Positions 46,631 to 58,320 of a stretch of DNA of 64,000 bases are shown piece by piece (the first letter of the stretch is position 1; each line of letters opens with the position of its first letter). The stretch is from Annona cherimola (taxonomy: Eukaryota > Streptophyta > Magnoliopsida > Magnoliales > Annonaceae): positions 77,704,224-77,768,223 of the forward strand of contig CM059971.1 of NCBI GenBank assembly GCA_030490835.1, read 5' to 3'. The position numbers were made by a program, and so were the translations under genes. The notes below the pieces were generated by a model that saw only the letters and a list, made by a program, of their open reading frames with translations, was not told the origin of the DNA and did no database searches.

Positions 46631-47496
46631 TTGCTTCTGAAGATGGGGATCATCTATTTCTTGACTGCGGTAGGACCGATGGGGTTTGTAAGAAAGTTGC
46701 AAGGATGGAATCCCAGGGAGTTACAGTTAAGGAGATTTTGGCGACCCTTATGCAGCAAAAAAGACATGAGGACCTTGTTTTGTTCATTTTGAGCTGTTGG
46801 AGGGTATGGTATCTACGGAACAGACTCAGAGAGGAGAGAACCCAACCAATGTTTGAGGATACGCGGGCATGGTGTGCGGAGTTTCTCAACCAACAGAGGA
46901 GTGCGAAGATGTTATCTCACACGAGTCTATTGGACTATCCCCTAGTGGCCCGATGGTCAAAACCGCCACTGGGGTTTATGAAGATAAATGTGGATGCTCG
47001 GACTCAGGGGAATTTGGGTTCATTTGGCTATGCCGCTGTTATGAGGGATTCCCAGGGTACTTTTATTGCAGCGAATGGTTGGAAACGGAGGGGAGTGAAG
47101 GAACCGCTTTTTATGGAGGTTACGACGTTCCTGTTAGGCCTTAGGTGGGCACTCCACCTAAAGGTGCGGCGTGCACAGATTGAAACAAATTCTCTTATCT
47201 TGTGCAATTATTTGTCTAATATGAAGCTCATTTCATCCCCGGTGGGTTTCATTAAATCTGAAATTCGATCTATTCTCATCAACAATGTCCATTTTTCGGT
47301 CCATCATGTACTTAGGCTAGGAAATGCAGTAGCTCGTTCCTTAGCTGAATTGATCTTGTTCTCTGATGAGAACCACCAGTCCTGGTGGGGCAACCCACCC
47401 CAGAGTATTAAGGGGAAAAAATGTAAAGATAATTTGTTGGCAATGAATTGCTTGGGTTACTCTACCCCTAATCCCTTTGATATTCAAAGGGAGTAG
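46631..47496 (+). pseudogene. LINE ORF2 tail: zf-RVT end and RNase H-like domain
   Basis: After the deletion point the sequence resumes in another frame at SEDGDHLFLDCGRTDG, which aligns with REVEDIDHLFLGC of the shorter LINE, so the junction lies just before 46640. From 46705 an uninterrupted frame of 263 codons encodes the RNase H-like domain (WSKPPLGFMKINVDA, AAVMRDSQGTFIAANGW, EIRSILINNVHFSVHHVLR) and ends with stop at 47494-47496. It is better preserved than the copy at 16539-17165. Confidence 0.9.
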
Positions 47497-47545
47497 GGTT
47501 AGAGTTTCTCTCGTTCTTTATCAAAAAAAATTTTAGTATATTACA

Positions 47546-48540
47546 TTTCTTAGTTTAACCTATCATGTATTTTGCATTTTAGTTTTAATTAATTCCTTAA
47601 TTTTAAACTATCATGCATTTTACTGCATATTGACCCATTTAATCTAGCTTGAACCAAACTAGTACGTGTTCAATTCTAAGAACATTGACCATAATAAAAA
47701 CAAAGGTTAATTTTAAATATATCTATAACATTTTCCCTTAATTCAATACACCTATTAAGTTTACTACTAAAAATATACTTGAGTTTGAAATCTTTCATAT
47801 ATACTCATTAATTATATTATGAATTTCAAATATACTTAAAATCAGATGATCTGTCAACTAAGTAGAAAATAGAGTTTCTTTGGCTGGTTTTATATTTATA
47901 AATGACCAAACTATCCCTAAATGAAAGCAATATATTTCATTCATTTTTTTTTGTAATTTTCATTACCCTTTGAAGCAAGTGGGAGCTTTAAAAGTTCCGT
48001 CGGAAGAGGTTTTACTTGTGAATCTATAAAGAGGTTTTGGTTGTGAATTTGATTTTCACAAGTTCATTTTTCTTATTTCTAATCAAAATTAATGGCCATC
48101 GAATAGGTCATCTGATTTTGGGTATATTTGAAATTAATGATATATTTAATAAGTATATATAAAAGATTTCAAATTTTATGAGTGTTTGTTTGCACTAAAA
48201 ATATTTCTAACTAAAACTTTTTAACTTAAAACTTTTCATTCACTATAATTATCTTATTTTAATTATTTTTTCACTTCTTTCTATACAATTATCCTACTTT
48301 TCAATCATTTTTATACAACTATCGATACATCTAACATATCTATTTTAACTTTATTCATTTTACTCCTCATCATTACTCTTATTATATCACATCATTTTTA
48401 TCATTTCAAAAATTTTTATACAAAAAACTGTTCATCAAAAATTTTATCACTTTTCAAACACTCTCTTAATAAGTATATTTATAATTAAGACAAATATTGT
48501 CGATATATTTGAAATTAACCCTAAAAACATATAATGTCTA
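47546..48540. repeat. Old repeat region, host of MITE T5
   Basis: Flanking T5 are 'tatttgaaattaatgatatatttaataagtat' type sequences on the left (48125-48155) and 'ttaataagtatatttataatta' plus 'atatatttgaaattaaccc' on the right (48466-48525), suggesting an older element of the 655-1035/6945-7335 type that was split. At 47550-47640 the phrase 'aaactatcatg' repeats; it is also found just left of the LINE (43331). Confidence 0.35.
48176..48468 (+). mobile_element. Tourist-like MITE, copy T5
   Basis: The element at 48179-48465 starts TGAGTGTTTGTTTG and ends TTTCAAACACTCTC, flanked by TTA on both sides (48176-48178 and 48466-48468). The interior matches T2 and T6 ('ctattttaactttattc', 'ttattatatcacatcattttt'). 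Confidence 0.8.
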
Positions 48541-48594
48541 ATGATGTAATTAATTTCAAGCTTGCTTATACGTGACTCTTGAAATTTTAAGATT

Positions 48595-49025
48595 TTGATT
48601 CGTGATGGAAAATTCAATTCATTCATTATGTTTAATATCATTTGTTTAGTTATGAGAATAAGTTTTATTCAAATCCGATATATATAAACCGCATTTACTC
48701 AAAAAAGGTACATTCATGTGTAAATTAAGAAAAATACCTAGATTCATTTACATATGTATTGAAATGAACTAATATTTTGTAAAATCATCTATCTATGTAT
48801 TAATGATACTTTAAATGGTTTAGATATTGAAAATACTATTTAAATTTTGATATTTGATATTAAATTATTTTATTATATTGATTTTATATGTTTATAAATG
48901 GGCCCATATACAATGATATCAGACAAATGAAAGAGTTTTCACGACAATATAAGTGATGCTAAACACAATAGATGGAATGAATTTTTCATGAATAATCTAG
49001 ATGTCAAAAATAGAGAGATTACATC
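48595..49025. mobile_element. MITE of the GTTGATTTT-core family
   Basis: The left end (around 48600: 'gtgatggaaaattcaattca') is inverted relative to the right end (around 48980: 'gaatgaatttttcatg'). The interior holds the family order 'aaaatcatctatctatgtat', 'ttattatattgatttta' and 'gggcccatatac'. Confidence 0.55.
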
Positions 49026-49070
49026 AAAAGAGGGTTTCATAGAAGCATCTCTGAATTAATTTAAGGACGA

Positions 49071-49546
49071 ATGCCACATATACTAATGAATTTTACTCAT
49101 AATTCCACTTATACTTATAAATTTTTAAAAATTTCTATTATACCCACTTATTTTGCCTAAAATTCTACTTATACTCATATCATTAGAGATCTGTTAAACG
49201 AGTCGTTAACACCATTATAAAATAACAAATATGCGTGGGCCCTAATATAATTTGATATTAGTTTACTCAAAATTAAAAATAAACATTTAAATAATATAAA
49301 TTTTATAGTTGTAAAAGTGCTAAAAATTTACTTAAATGTGAATTTTTATCTATAAAATCATAATTAGGGATGGAAGTTTTCGTCATTTTACAGGGATAAT
49401 AACAACCTATTTAACGGATCCCTAACAGCGTGGGTATCAGTGGAATTTTAAATAAAATACGTGGATGTATTATGAATTTTTGAAAATTCATGCATATAAG
49501 TAAATTTTGAGGTAAAATTCATGAGTAAACGTAAAAGTTGTCCTTA
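49071..49546. mobile_element. TIR element with AAGGAC ends
   Basis: The left end AAGGACGAATGCCACATATA and the inverted right end AAGGACAACTTTTACGTTTA share a TIR continuing through 'ctnatgaattttac'. Internal 'ccgttaaac'-like words also mirror each other ('gatctgttaaacgag' against 'cctatttaacggatccc'). The flanks are AT-rich and similar (GAATTAATTT left, AATTTAATTT right), compatible with an imperfect 9-10-bp duplication. Non-coding. Confidence 0.6.
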
Positions 49547-49549
49547 ATT

Positions 49550-50249
49550 TAATTTTGGTTTCAATATCAAGATGATAAGATTTGATAGGGTGAAATTTGA
49601 AACCAATTTCCATAAATTTTAAATGGCATGGCCATTATATCCTTAGTTTTAAGAAATCACATTTTTTATATCCTATATATTCATTTTAAAATTTTAATAT
49701 TATGGATTTACTCTTGAATGATATTAAATTTAAATAATATGTCAATTTTTAATTGTAGTGGTTTTTAGAGCCATAGATATACATACAATCAATAATTGAA
49801 AAGATCGATTTTTAACAGAAAAATTTGCACCAAATTTGCCGTTTTTGATCGGCGCCAACCATGGTCTCAAATGGTATTTTTTAGCTTTTTTTTTTAGTTT
49901 TGTTTTTATGAAATTAGTAATCTAGTGTATATTACCTATAAATTAAGTTTTATCATTTTAGAGTTACATCTATATATATCTGCCGCGAATCCCCACTCTC
50001 TGCTTCAGCACTAAAAAGTCTTTTTTTGGCACTTAGCTCTGTAAGATTAATTACCTATTTTTTGCACACAATATATTAATTTTCTATAATATTAAAATTA
50101 ACCATTATATTTTGCACTATCTAATCACTTACGAAGTGCAAAATCATTTCGATCAATCTGTGGTTGCGTGATGCTATATAATTTGATCAAATTATAGTAT
50201 TATTTGCAAATATACCTTCGTAGATATACACACTTAGTTTAAAAAATTG
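49550..50249. other. AT-rich intergenic DNA, nothing recognised
   Basis: No gene. A small patch at 49970-50040 is less AT-rich but shows no coding or RNA signature. Confidence 0.4.
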
Positions 50250-51622
50250 CAAACAACTCTACATAGTTTGACTAAAAGTGCAAATACACTCAGGTATCAT
50301 GATGCCATCATGTACCCGTAATGGCATAGGTGTATTTGCAAATTAATGCAAACTATGTAACTATATTTGCAAATATAGTATAAAAATTTGTGAATATACT
50401 TACATAGGTTGCATTATTTGCACATATGCTTACTTGATGACAACATTTGACAATGTAAGTATATTTGCAATTATGGACAAACCACATGAAGGTTATTTGT
50501 ATTTTCTAAAACTAAATGATTATATTTATAATTATAGTCAAACTATGCGGGTATAATTGCAAGTTACCTTAAATTATAAAAAGATGAGCTTATAACACAA
50601 CAAGAAAAATAAATAAAACAACAAAATTTGTTGCATATGATAAAAGTTTGTTGCATATAACTATAAACATTTAGTTTCCTATGACTACGCATACGTGATG
50701 ATATATAGTTAGTTAAATACAATAAATTAGTGTTTATGCAACCAAAGCTATACTATAAATTAGCTAGATATAGCTTTATATGTAACAAGTATTTGCTTAT
50801 TGGATATAAAATCACAAACAACTCTACATGGTTTGACCAAAAGTGCAAATATATTCATATTATCATGGCTTCATCATATATCTATTACAGTATGGGTATA
50901 TTGGCAAACATACGCAAATTATGTAAGTATATCTGCAAATACAATTTAAAAATAATTTGTAAATATACTCACATAGTTTACATATATAAAAAATGTGCTA
51001 ATTCGATAACAACATTATAATGACATAAGTATATTTGCAATTATAATCAAACCATATGAAAATTATTTGCAACATCTGAAACTAAATGAGTATATTTATA
51101 ATTGTAATTATATAAAGACGAGTTTTCAACACAACAAGAAAACTAAATATATACAACAATAAAATTTGTTGCATATAACTATGAACAACGAAAATTTTAG
51201 TATCATATGACTACACAAACGTGATGACATATAGGGTGTGTTTGGCAACAAGAAAAAAATGTCAACATAAAACTTTTCAATCTAAAACTTTTCACTCTCC
51301 ATAATTATCATATTTTTTAATCATTTTTTCACATTTTCCCATACAACTACCATACTTTTCAATCATTTCTACACAACTACCCATACAATTAACCTATCTA
51401 TTTTAACTTTATCATCTTTACTTTTCATCATTACTCCTATTATATCACATCATTTGACAACTTTTACTCTCAAAAACTTTTCATCAAAAGTTTTATCCAT
51501 TCCCAAACACACCCATAGTTAGTAAAAACAACAAATTAGTGTGTATGTAACCAAAACTACACTACAAATTAGCTACGTATAACTTTATATGCAACAAATA
51601 ATTGTTTATTGCATATAAAAAC
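50250..51622. repeat. Tandem duplication, unit about 565 bp, second copy split by MITE T6
   Basis: Unit 1 is 50250-50814; unit 2 is 50815 to about 51622. Matching starts are CAAACAACTCTACATAGTTT and CAAACAACTCTACATGGTTT; many blocks follow in order ('acaacaaaatttgttgcata', 'cgtgatgatatatagttagt'). Unit 2 lacks about 60 bases near 51115 and carries T6. The repeated words 'atttgcaaatata' and 'ttgttgcatata' inside each unit suggest an older element. Confidence 0.85.
51231..51517 (+). mobile_element. Tourist-like MITE, copy T6, with empty sister site
   Basis: The element at 51234-51514 (281 bp) starts GGGTGTGTTTGGC and ends CCCAAACACACCC, flanked by ATA on both sides. Unit 1 of the surrounding tandem duplication carries the same site without the element (50702-50715, ATATATAGTTAGT), in which ATA occurs once at the insertion point. 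This directly demonstrates a 3-bp target duplication. Its complete ends suggest a younger copy. Confidence 0.93.
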
Positions 51623-51836
51623 TAATTAATATTTGCTATTTATAATATTGCATGCAGCAAATTTTTATTTGCTACGTAACGTTTTTTGCATAGAAGATTT
51701 CGTTATAGTGCAATCAGTTAAGGAGACTTTTCATGATGAATGGTATTAATTTTTAACCCACATAAACCGACGATTTTTCTATTATCGGCCAAATTGGTAA
51801 TGTTGCTACTTGCAACTTCATACTTCTTACGTGGAG

Positions 51837-52294
51837 AACGGCGAGTTACCACCGTATCAACACTAATCTTGTTTCAAAAATCTAACTCTAGGTTATTTAA
51901 AATATGATTTTGACCGTTCATAATGAAAATTTAAAAAAATCAAATGTTACTGTGACCTTAAATATGTAAAAATCATAAAATTTACATATTTAACAAATAA
52001 AAATTAGTATAAAGTATTTTATCAAAATAAAAAAATACTTTTTAGACTCATCTAAACCAAATATGTTCATATGATGTTTTAAATCATACAAATATTATTT
52101 ATAATCTAAAAATATATACACCATTGATATCCTTATATCATAATTTTTTTAATTATCATTGTTATATTTGAATTATTTTCATTATGAACTGTTAAAATTA
52201 TATTTTAAATAATATGTGAAGTTAGATTTTTGAAATAAAATTTAAAAATTAATTTTTACATGGAGATTCTATTGAGACGGTGGGAACCGCGTTT
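51837..52294. mobile_element. Foldback MITE with CCACCGT ends, first of a pair
   Basis: Ends are AACGGCGAGTTACCACCGT and its approximate inverse (right end GACGGTGGGAACCGCGTTT). Inverted similarity runs inward through 'tcaaaaatctaac', 'ttatttaaaatat' and 'gaccgttcataatgaaaa'. Non-coding. Confidence 0.65.
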
Positions 52295-52369
52295 CCAGTA
52301 CCACCGAAGCGGTTCTCGCTTACGTGGTTGCAGAGACTTTTTCAGTGCATGTGCACCAAAACATTGAGA

Positions 52370-52880
52370 ACGGCTACGGTGGCAACCGAGTTCCCACCAT
52401 CACCAACGACAACTTCTTCAAAAATTAAATTTTTTATTTTTTTAAAAGATCTAAAAAAATCTAACCACACGTATTATTTAAATATAATTTTAACCGTTCA
52501 TAATAAAAGTTAAAAAATCAGATGTTTGTGACCTTAAATAAGTAAAAATCATAAAATTTATATATTTAGCAAATAAAAATTAGTATATAATACTTTATCA
52601 TAATAAAAAAGACTTTTTTAGGCTCATCTCAACCAAATAAATGTATATAACGTTTCACATCATAAAAATATTATTTTTATATTATTTATAATCTAAAAAT
52701 ATATACACCATTAATATCCTTATATCATAATTTTTAATATTATCATTATATTTGTATTATTTTTATTATGAACAGTCAAAATTATATTTTAAATAATATT
52801 TGTGGTTAGATTTTTAAAATAAAATGAAAAAATTAAATTTTTGAAAGAGTTCTTATATAGATGGTGAGACCGTGCATACT
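52370..52880. mobile_element. Foldback MITE with CCACCGT ends, second of a pair
   Basis: Same family as 51837-52294 and in the same orientation: 'ccgttcataataaaagttaa', 'ttagtatataatactttatc', 'tatacaccattaatatcctt'. Arms are inverted copies of each other ('aaaatctaaccacacgtatt' against 'aatatttgtggttagatttt'). The two lie within 80 bases of each other. Confidence 0.65.
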
Positions 52881-53530
52881 TCCTGCCCAATAAATGCTTT
52901 ATTATTCTTGCTTTTGATGAATGTACACGGCTCAAAATTTTGAATGGTCAAATTTGGATGACTTTGATGGCACGTTACAAGTGCATGGCAACTTCCTGTC
53001 AACCGTATGTCCGACCGTTTCTCGAAAAAAGTCGCTGGAATAATTTGCTTACTTAAATATCGGAAATTAATACCCCTTGTGAGGGCTGGTACTTTTCTTG
53101 AGAGATAAGGGTCCCATTTTGTACAATAAAGTCTAATTTGTTTGGTGGACAAAACCGACTAATATATCCAATTAAAAAATATAAAAAAGAGAGGAGGTTA
53201 ACTTCCACGGATCTTAGCGTATTATAACAGCATTTTTTCACCAAATGAGGGCAGAAATAAATATACCGTCATTATTAAAGTTTGAATTCCCGTGGATACC
53301 GTGTAAGACTCCAAAGAAATTAGCAAGTCAGCTGATTAGCTGACATACTGTGAAATGCATCACAAAGATAATCGCACAAACATCTCCAAGTCTATTTATA
53401 TTTGTTAATTTTTTTCTACACTATTGTTACATCCTCAGCAAAAATTTTTATTATTATTTCATCTCCTTAACCTCTGGTTTGAAACTTAGCTTGTTTTGTA
53501 ATGTAAAAGTTTTGGAAAATGTAGGATAGG
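52881..53530. other. Intergenic DNA, nothing recognised
   Basis: Less AT-rich than its neighbours but no gene or repeat was identified. Antisense frames of 60-100 codons at 52853-53244 have no domain. Confidence 0.35.
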
Positions 53531-53534
53531 ATGT

Positions 53535-54420
53535 GTAGCGCCCCAACCAGTGGGCGCACTACAAGGCTTCGTGGTACCTTACTCCACGGATCTTTTTAGG
53601 TAATGAAACTTATGAATGAAACCAAAAGTTTCATACTTATACGAGCGGAAGCTTTTTGAATTTATTTTTCTTTTCTTCTCTTTAGAACCAACATTGGTTC
53701 CATTTTATTAACTAAAATCTGACAGCATACTGTCTATACTTATGATGTTTGGGCAATACAAAATCTGATAGTCGATACAATTTCAACATTTTCTACTAAT
53801 TTATTCACATTTACTTCAATTCAAACTAATACATTCTTTATATAATCATATTTTACATGAGAAGTTAACTACTACGTTTAACAACAACATAAAATATTTA
53901 AATATAATGCATACTCACAATTTTATAATTACAATTCCATGAATCTAAATTCATCAAAAATATTAAAAATCATACTTTTGCTGCTAGACTAGTAGTGAAG
54001 GCTCTTCTATCAAACTTGCATCATCTGCACTCACTAATTAGTTGAAAACAATGAGTATAAAATACTCAGTAACCAAGCATTTAGAAATAAATAATTTTCA
54101 AAATCTGTGGTATTAACTGAAATCATAAAACTCTTAAAATCTCATTATGCATGTATGATAATGAGATGAATGCACACACATGTATCATTCCATGACTTAT
54201 TCCTCGTTTGGCAGATGACACTTATCAAGTGATTACCCGCCCATACGTCGGACGCACCGACCAGGCAACGTCAAGGACGGACTACCTGTCCAATTACAAC
54301 CTTGACAAAGCCTCGTGCATGAGTTCCATTTACATGTGCATTTTATGACAGTGAAAGGTCTTAGCTTGACGTGTTTTGCCAGTTACCAAATGCACTCTAA
54401 GAATTAAGATTAAAAGTAGC
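53535..54420. repeat. Unclassified repeat-like block
   Basis: Starts at a compositional break with TGTAGCGCCCCAACC and contains a second GC-richer patch at 54230-54320 ('gacgcaccgaccaggcaacg'). Such a start recalls plant LTR-type repeats, but no second LTR, primer-binding site or coding remnant is visible, so the class is open. Confidence 0.3.
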
Positions 54421-55660
54421 AGATATATTTAAAATCTTTTCTTTTTTCTTAAATAAAAAATTATTTTTTAAAAAAAATTCATCTCATCTTTATCCTTTAT
54501 TACCATATACTACTTCATTAATAAACGTACCCTAATTCATAAGCATCAATGCATCCAATCTCTATAATTGAATTTTATATTTTTAAGGTTATTTTCATTC
54601 ATATTAACTCAAAAGTAAATTTTCTATGTATATGTCATTTATTTCTTATTTTTTACATTTATATTATTAATTTTAAAAATATTTTGCATGATATCTATAT
54701 TTTAGGCCTCCTTTTAACATTTTCTAGGCATTCAGTATAGTCTACTCCATAGGTGAACATGCTTTCCATGAATTCTACCATAAATTTGAGTAAATAGTGC
54801 AAGCTATAGTTTAGATTAGTGATGAAAAAATCTGTAGATGGTTTTTTTTTATGAACAAATTTGTAGATGTTATGTTGGGATTGTTAACATTGGTGGACAT
54901 CAGCATGTCAACTTCTTGCATGAATAAGGGGAGGAGTAGCATTGGTAGTGATGGGTGGTTCTATTAAAAATAGGGCAGCTGAGGAGAGATGTGATGGTTA
55001 TAGATTCTTTAGTGGAATAAGGGCATCAATGTTAGAGCATCATCAGCGTGGGAAGAATGACAATGGTTGCATCTGGATTTTGTCGACATCAAGGAAGGAG
55101 GAGTGAAGGTAGTTAGCAATATTGAGTTTTTACAGGCTTTAATCTTCGGGGTTTGACATCAATATGATAATGCCTTGTGTTAGGTAAAAATATTTGATAA
55201 TCATGCTTCAGAAATTTTCTTTTGCTAATGTGTTTGTTTATAGTTTGATAGACTAGGTGTTTATTTGACTTCATAGTTGTCTAAGGACAGCATGATTGTC
55301 GTAGGCTTGTGGTTATATCAATTCTCTATTAATGCAAGATGGCATTTTTTTTAGCTTGAATGCAGATATTCTCATTCTTTGAGATGGTTTTCATAAATGC
55401 CTGATTGTTTCATTGACATCTTGTTGACCTAGGATGAGGGGCCCGCAAGCTACCCACTTGTCTTTCAAGGATTTGTTGTTCCTTAGAGATCCTTTAAGCT
55501 TCATATCAAGAGGTGAGCTATGATGAGCCATTTTTCTTGTGGAGAGGGGGCACATCGAACTTATTTTAGTTCAATCTTATCACAACTATTTTCGCCCAAT
55601 TTAACATTAAATGATATGAAAATTGTTCGTTTTAAATTATAAAAATATAAAATAGTAAAC
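54421..55660. other. Intergenic DNA, nothing recognised
   Basis: No gene. The part at 54880-55540 is less AT-rich, but every frame is interrupted and I recognise no domain. Confidence 0.35.
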
Positions 55661-55661
55661 T

Positions 55662-55955
55662 TTAGGGCTTTTTTGGCTACATAAAAAATTTATTAAATTA
55701 AAAGTTTTTAATTTAAAACTTCTATTATTTACGGTTATCTTATGTTTTAATTATTTCTTTATATTTTCCAATAAATTATCTTATTTTTAATCATTTTTAC
55801 GTAATTACTTATATAACTAATTTATCTATTTTAACTTTATTTTCTCCACCCTCATTATTACTCCGTCATATTACATTATTTTCTTCAATTTTGAAAACTT
55901 TTATGCAAAAAAATTTTCATTTAAATTTTTTTATTACTTTTCAAACATATCCTTA
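55662..55955 (+). mobile_element. Tourist-like MITE, copy T7
   Basis: The element at 55665-55952 starts GGGCTTTTTTGGC and ends TTTCAAACATATCC, flanked by TTA on both sides (55662-55664 and 55953-55955). The interior is more diverged from T2 than T5 or T6 is. Confidence 0.8.
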
Positions 55956-56640
55956 GTATGTATAAATATTACATGAGGCATATATAAAAATAGAAAAAAA
56001 ATATAAAAGGTTTAATATATTGTGCATTGGTACATATCTATGCATTGAACATTACCCTTAACATTGAATTAGGGGTATGATTATATAAATGATCATTTAC
56101 GACCGGATGGAAAGCGAAGCAGTTTATGAATTATTAAAAAAACTAAGAGAATAATATAAATGGTCACTTGGCGATGTAAATGGGCTTCTCTGCTGATTCT
56201 ATAAAATTGGATTGTTTACAGAGCGCGTTTATAAATAAAGGGTGGGGTTCAGATTTTGAAAATTCCAAATCAGTACATTCGAACGACCCCGTTTAAAAGG
56301 TGTAAAGCTAATGTAATAGATTGTATGATCTATTAATCAAATTTAAAGTTTTTAATTTAATATTTATACCAGCTAAAACACACTTCTAATGTAAATAACT
56401 GCAAATTACCTATAACTTTTTAGAACGACAATCGTATCACTTTTGTCTTAAAGTTTCTATAAATCCTATAATATTTGCAGGATGTGGGGTATTTGTAATT
56501 TTTTAAAAATTCCATAACCCATAAAATTTTAAAATTACAATCGCATTACTTTTGCCTTATCAACCATGTTCAGAAGTACATTAAGGGCTACTATGAGGAA
56601 TTTTGATCATTTGCGACCGGTAGTAATTATGGCTGTTTTC
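55956..56640. other. AT-rich intergenic DNA, nothing recognised
   Basis: No gene. The phrases 'aacccataaaatttt' and 'acaatcgcattacttttgcctta' at 56510-56560 repeat 'acaatcgtatcacttttgtctta' at 56420-56450, a small diverged direct repeat of about 110 bp spacing. Confidence 0.4.
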
Positions 56641-58060
56641 GAGCAACCCTGGCAACCGTTTGATTCGAGCGGTTTTAACTCGTTTGATGCAATTCTTGAA
56701 AGATAGCACTAATAGGGCAATTAATATGGCAAATCTCCCCTGTCATGCCGTGACTCCACTCACCTCCCTCTCGCACAGTGACTTGCTCTATCCCCTCTCC
56801 CTCACTCACCGAAGAATTCCCTCTCATTCCAGCATTTTTGCCTTGAGTCTCAAGAGAATTCCAAGTCTTTGATAGTCAGCAAGGTTGAGAATGACGAAAA
56901 AACAGCAATGGTGAAGTAGAAACACCACCACATTCTAAGGAAGATCGGAAATTTCTCGTCTTCCGAGCAATGGAACACAAAATGCAAATACCCTGAGATT
57001 AAAAACCCAACGAGAGTTAGAAGATTAAATCGAATTGGAGCAAGAGCTGTTCATTGGCCCAAGTACTCGGATACTAAAGCAGTTGAGGATAAAAGGGACA
57101 AAATTGAAGAAAGAGAGAGCCAGGGAAGCAAAAAGGGTGAACCGGTAATGAAAACATGGGTTTGAAATTGATTTTCAATCTCCAAAGCTAGCATTGAAGT
57201 AATAATTGGAGCTATGTGATTTATCAAAGAGGATCTCCACCTAGACGATACAAAGAGGAATTCCCGAGGACTACAACGACAATGTCATCGCCTTGCCATA
57301 GCATAGCTCAAGGAAGGGCATGTGGAGGTCGCTGTTAGTTCGGCAGTCGCCGTCTGTGCAAGGCATGCTCACCAATGCCAAACATGTACTCCTCAAGACT
57401 TCCAACAACAAGGAAGAAGCGGAACTGCAACTGGTCAAGATCAAGTAAGCAGCAGGAATCCTCGAGGATTTCAATGAGACAATGACAACACGGAGAGGAG
57501 GGTATGCGGAGGTCGCTGATAGTCCATCCATCCCCGTCTGTGCACAGAACCCTCATCATCGTGCTGGGCATCCATTTCTTCTAGCAGGCTTTCGGATGGG
57601 CATCAAAATTTCTAGTTAATAAATGCCCCATTAGTGTGCATGCATTCTAAAAAATTCATCTGATGGCTGATTTTTTTCTCGACCTTGCAGCATATCAGCA
57701 TCTCCCATTACAGACACAGTCGGCTTAAAGATCTGTCAAGCTCCTCTACAAATCATGATGATTTTTCTCTTAGATTCGCCAAGCTTTGGCTGAAAACGTC
57801 CCATGGGATCTGGCCAGTTGAGATGATGACTCCAGAGGCGATGACGTTGAGTTCCACAGTAACTCGTCCATTCGAGCACAGTCCATCGACGATGAGGAAG
57901 ATGATCTAAGAGAGGGAATTTTTATTAATGGCGTTGTTTTAAGATTTGAGAGAAAGATGGCAAAAAATAGCAGAGGAGCCCAGTAGTCAATTTGTTGCGG
58001 CGACTAGAGACTAGGCTTACTGTGACGACGTGAGAGGAGACGAGAGAGAAGGGGCAGAAG
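56641..58060. other. GC-richer block without an identifiable gene
   Basis: The composition shifts to about that of coding DNA, but no frame is long (the best are about 70-86 codons) and none resembles a known protein. It contains a diverged direct repeat: 57256-57360 and 57453-57545 share 'aggaattcccgagga', 'gcatgtggaggtcgctg' and 'cgtctgtgca'. It could be a decayed gene fragment or the captured interior of a transposon whose ends I could not find. Confidence 0.35.
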
Positions 58061-58069
58061 ACGCTTGTT

Positions 58070-58320
58070 CGACGGGTAAAATGGTGGGATTACGGTAAAT
58101 CGGGGAGAACGCAGGAGAGAATATTTTGATAAATGTGTAACAGATAGGCAATGATTGGGGTATAATTGAAATAAATAAGTTTATTGTATGTAGTTGGTTG
58201 GGAAAATAATTGAATTGTAAGGGTAAAAGAGAGAAAAATAATATAATTGATGGAGCATTAGTTAACCTTAGAAAATCAAATTCCATGGTTTTCTCATGGT
58301 TCCGCACTTGCATATTAACA
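58070..58320. repeat. Dispersed repeat shared with 6660-6935
   Basis: Contains the same block order as 6660-6935 ('atggtgggattacgg', 'gaaaataattgaattgtaa', 'aaaataatataattgatg', 'ccatggttttc'). Class unknown. Confidence 0.45.

Larger units (their letters stand above)
43353..47545 (+). mobile_element. L1-type LINE with intact ends but deleted reverse transcriptase
   Basis: The insert at 43366-47532 is bounded by perfect 13-mers TTAGTATATTACA (43353-43365 and 47533-47545) and ends with GGGTTAGAG...TATCAAAAAAAA. It contains ORF1, the endonuclease part of ORF2 and, after an internal deletion near 46630, the zf-RVT tail and RNase H-like domain. At about 4.2 kb it is roughly 2 kb shorter than a full plant L1. 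It belongs to the same family as the insert at 15420-17250 (shared 3' end and RNase H sequence). Confidence 0.93.

Noticed and set aside
53535..54420. Solo LTR
   Set aside because: The start resembles some plant LTR ends, but no matching end or target duplication was found; left as unclassified.
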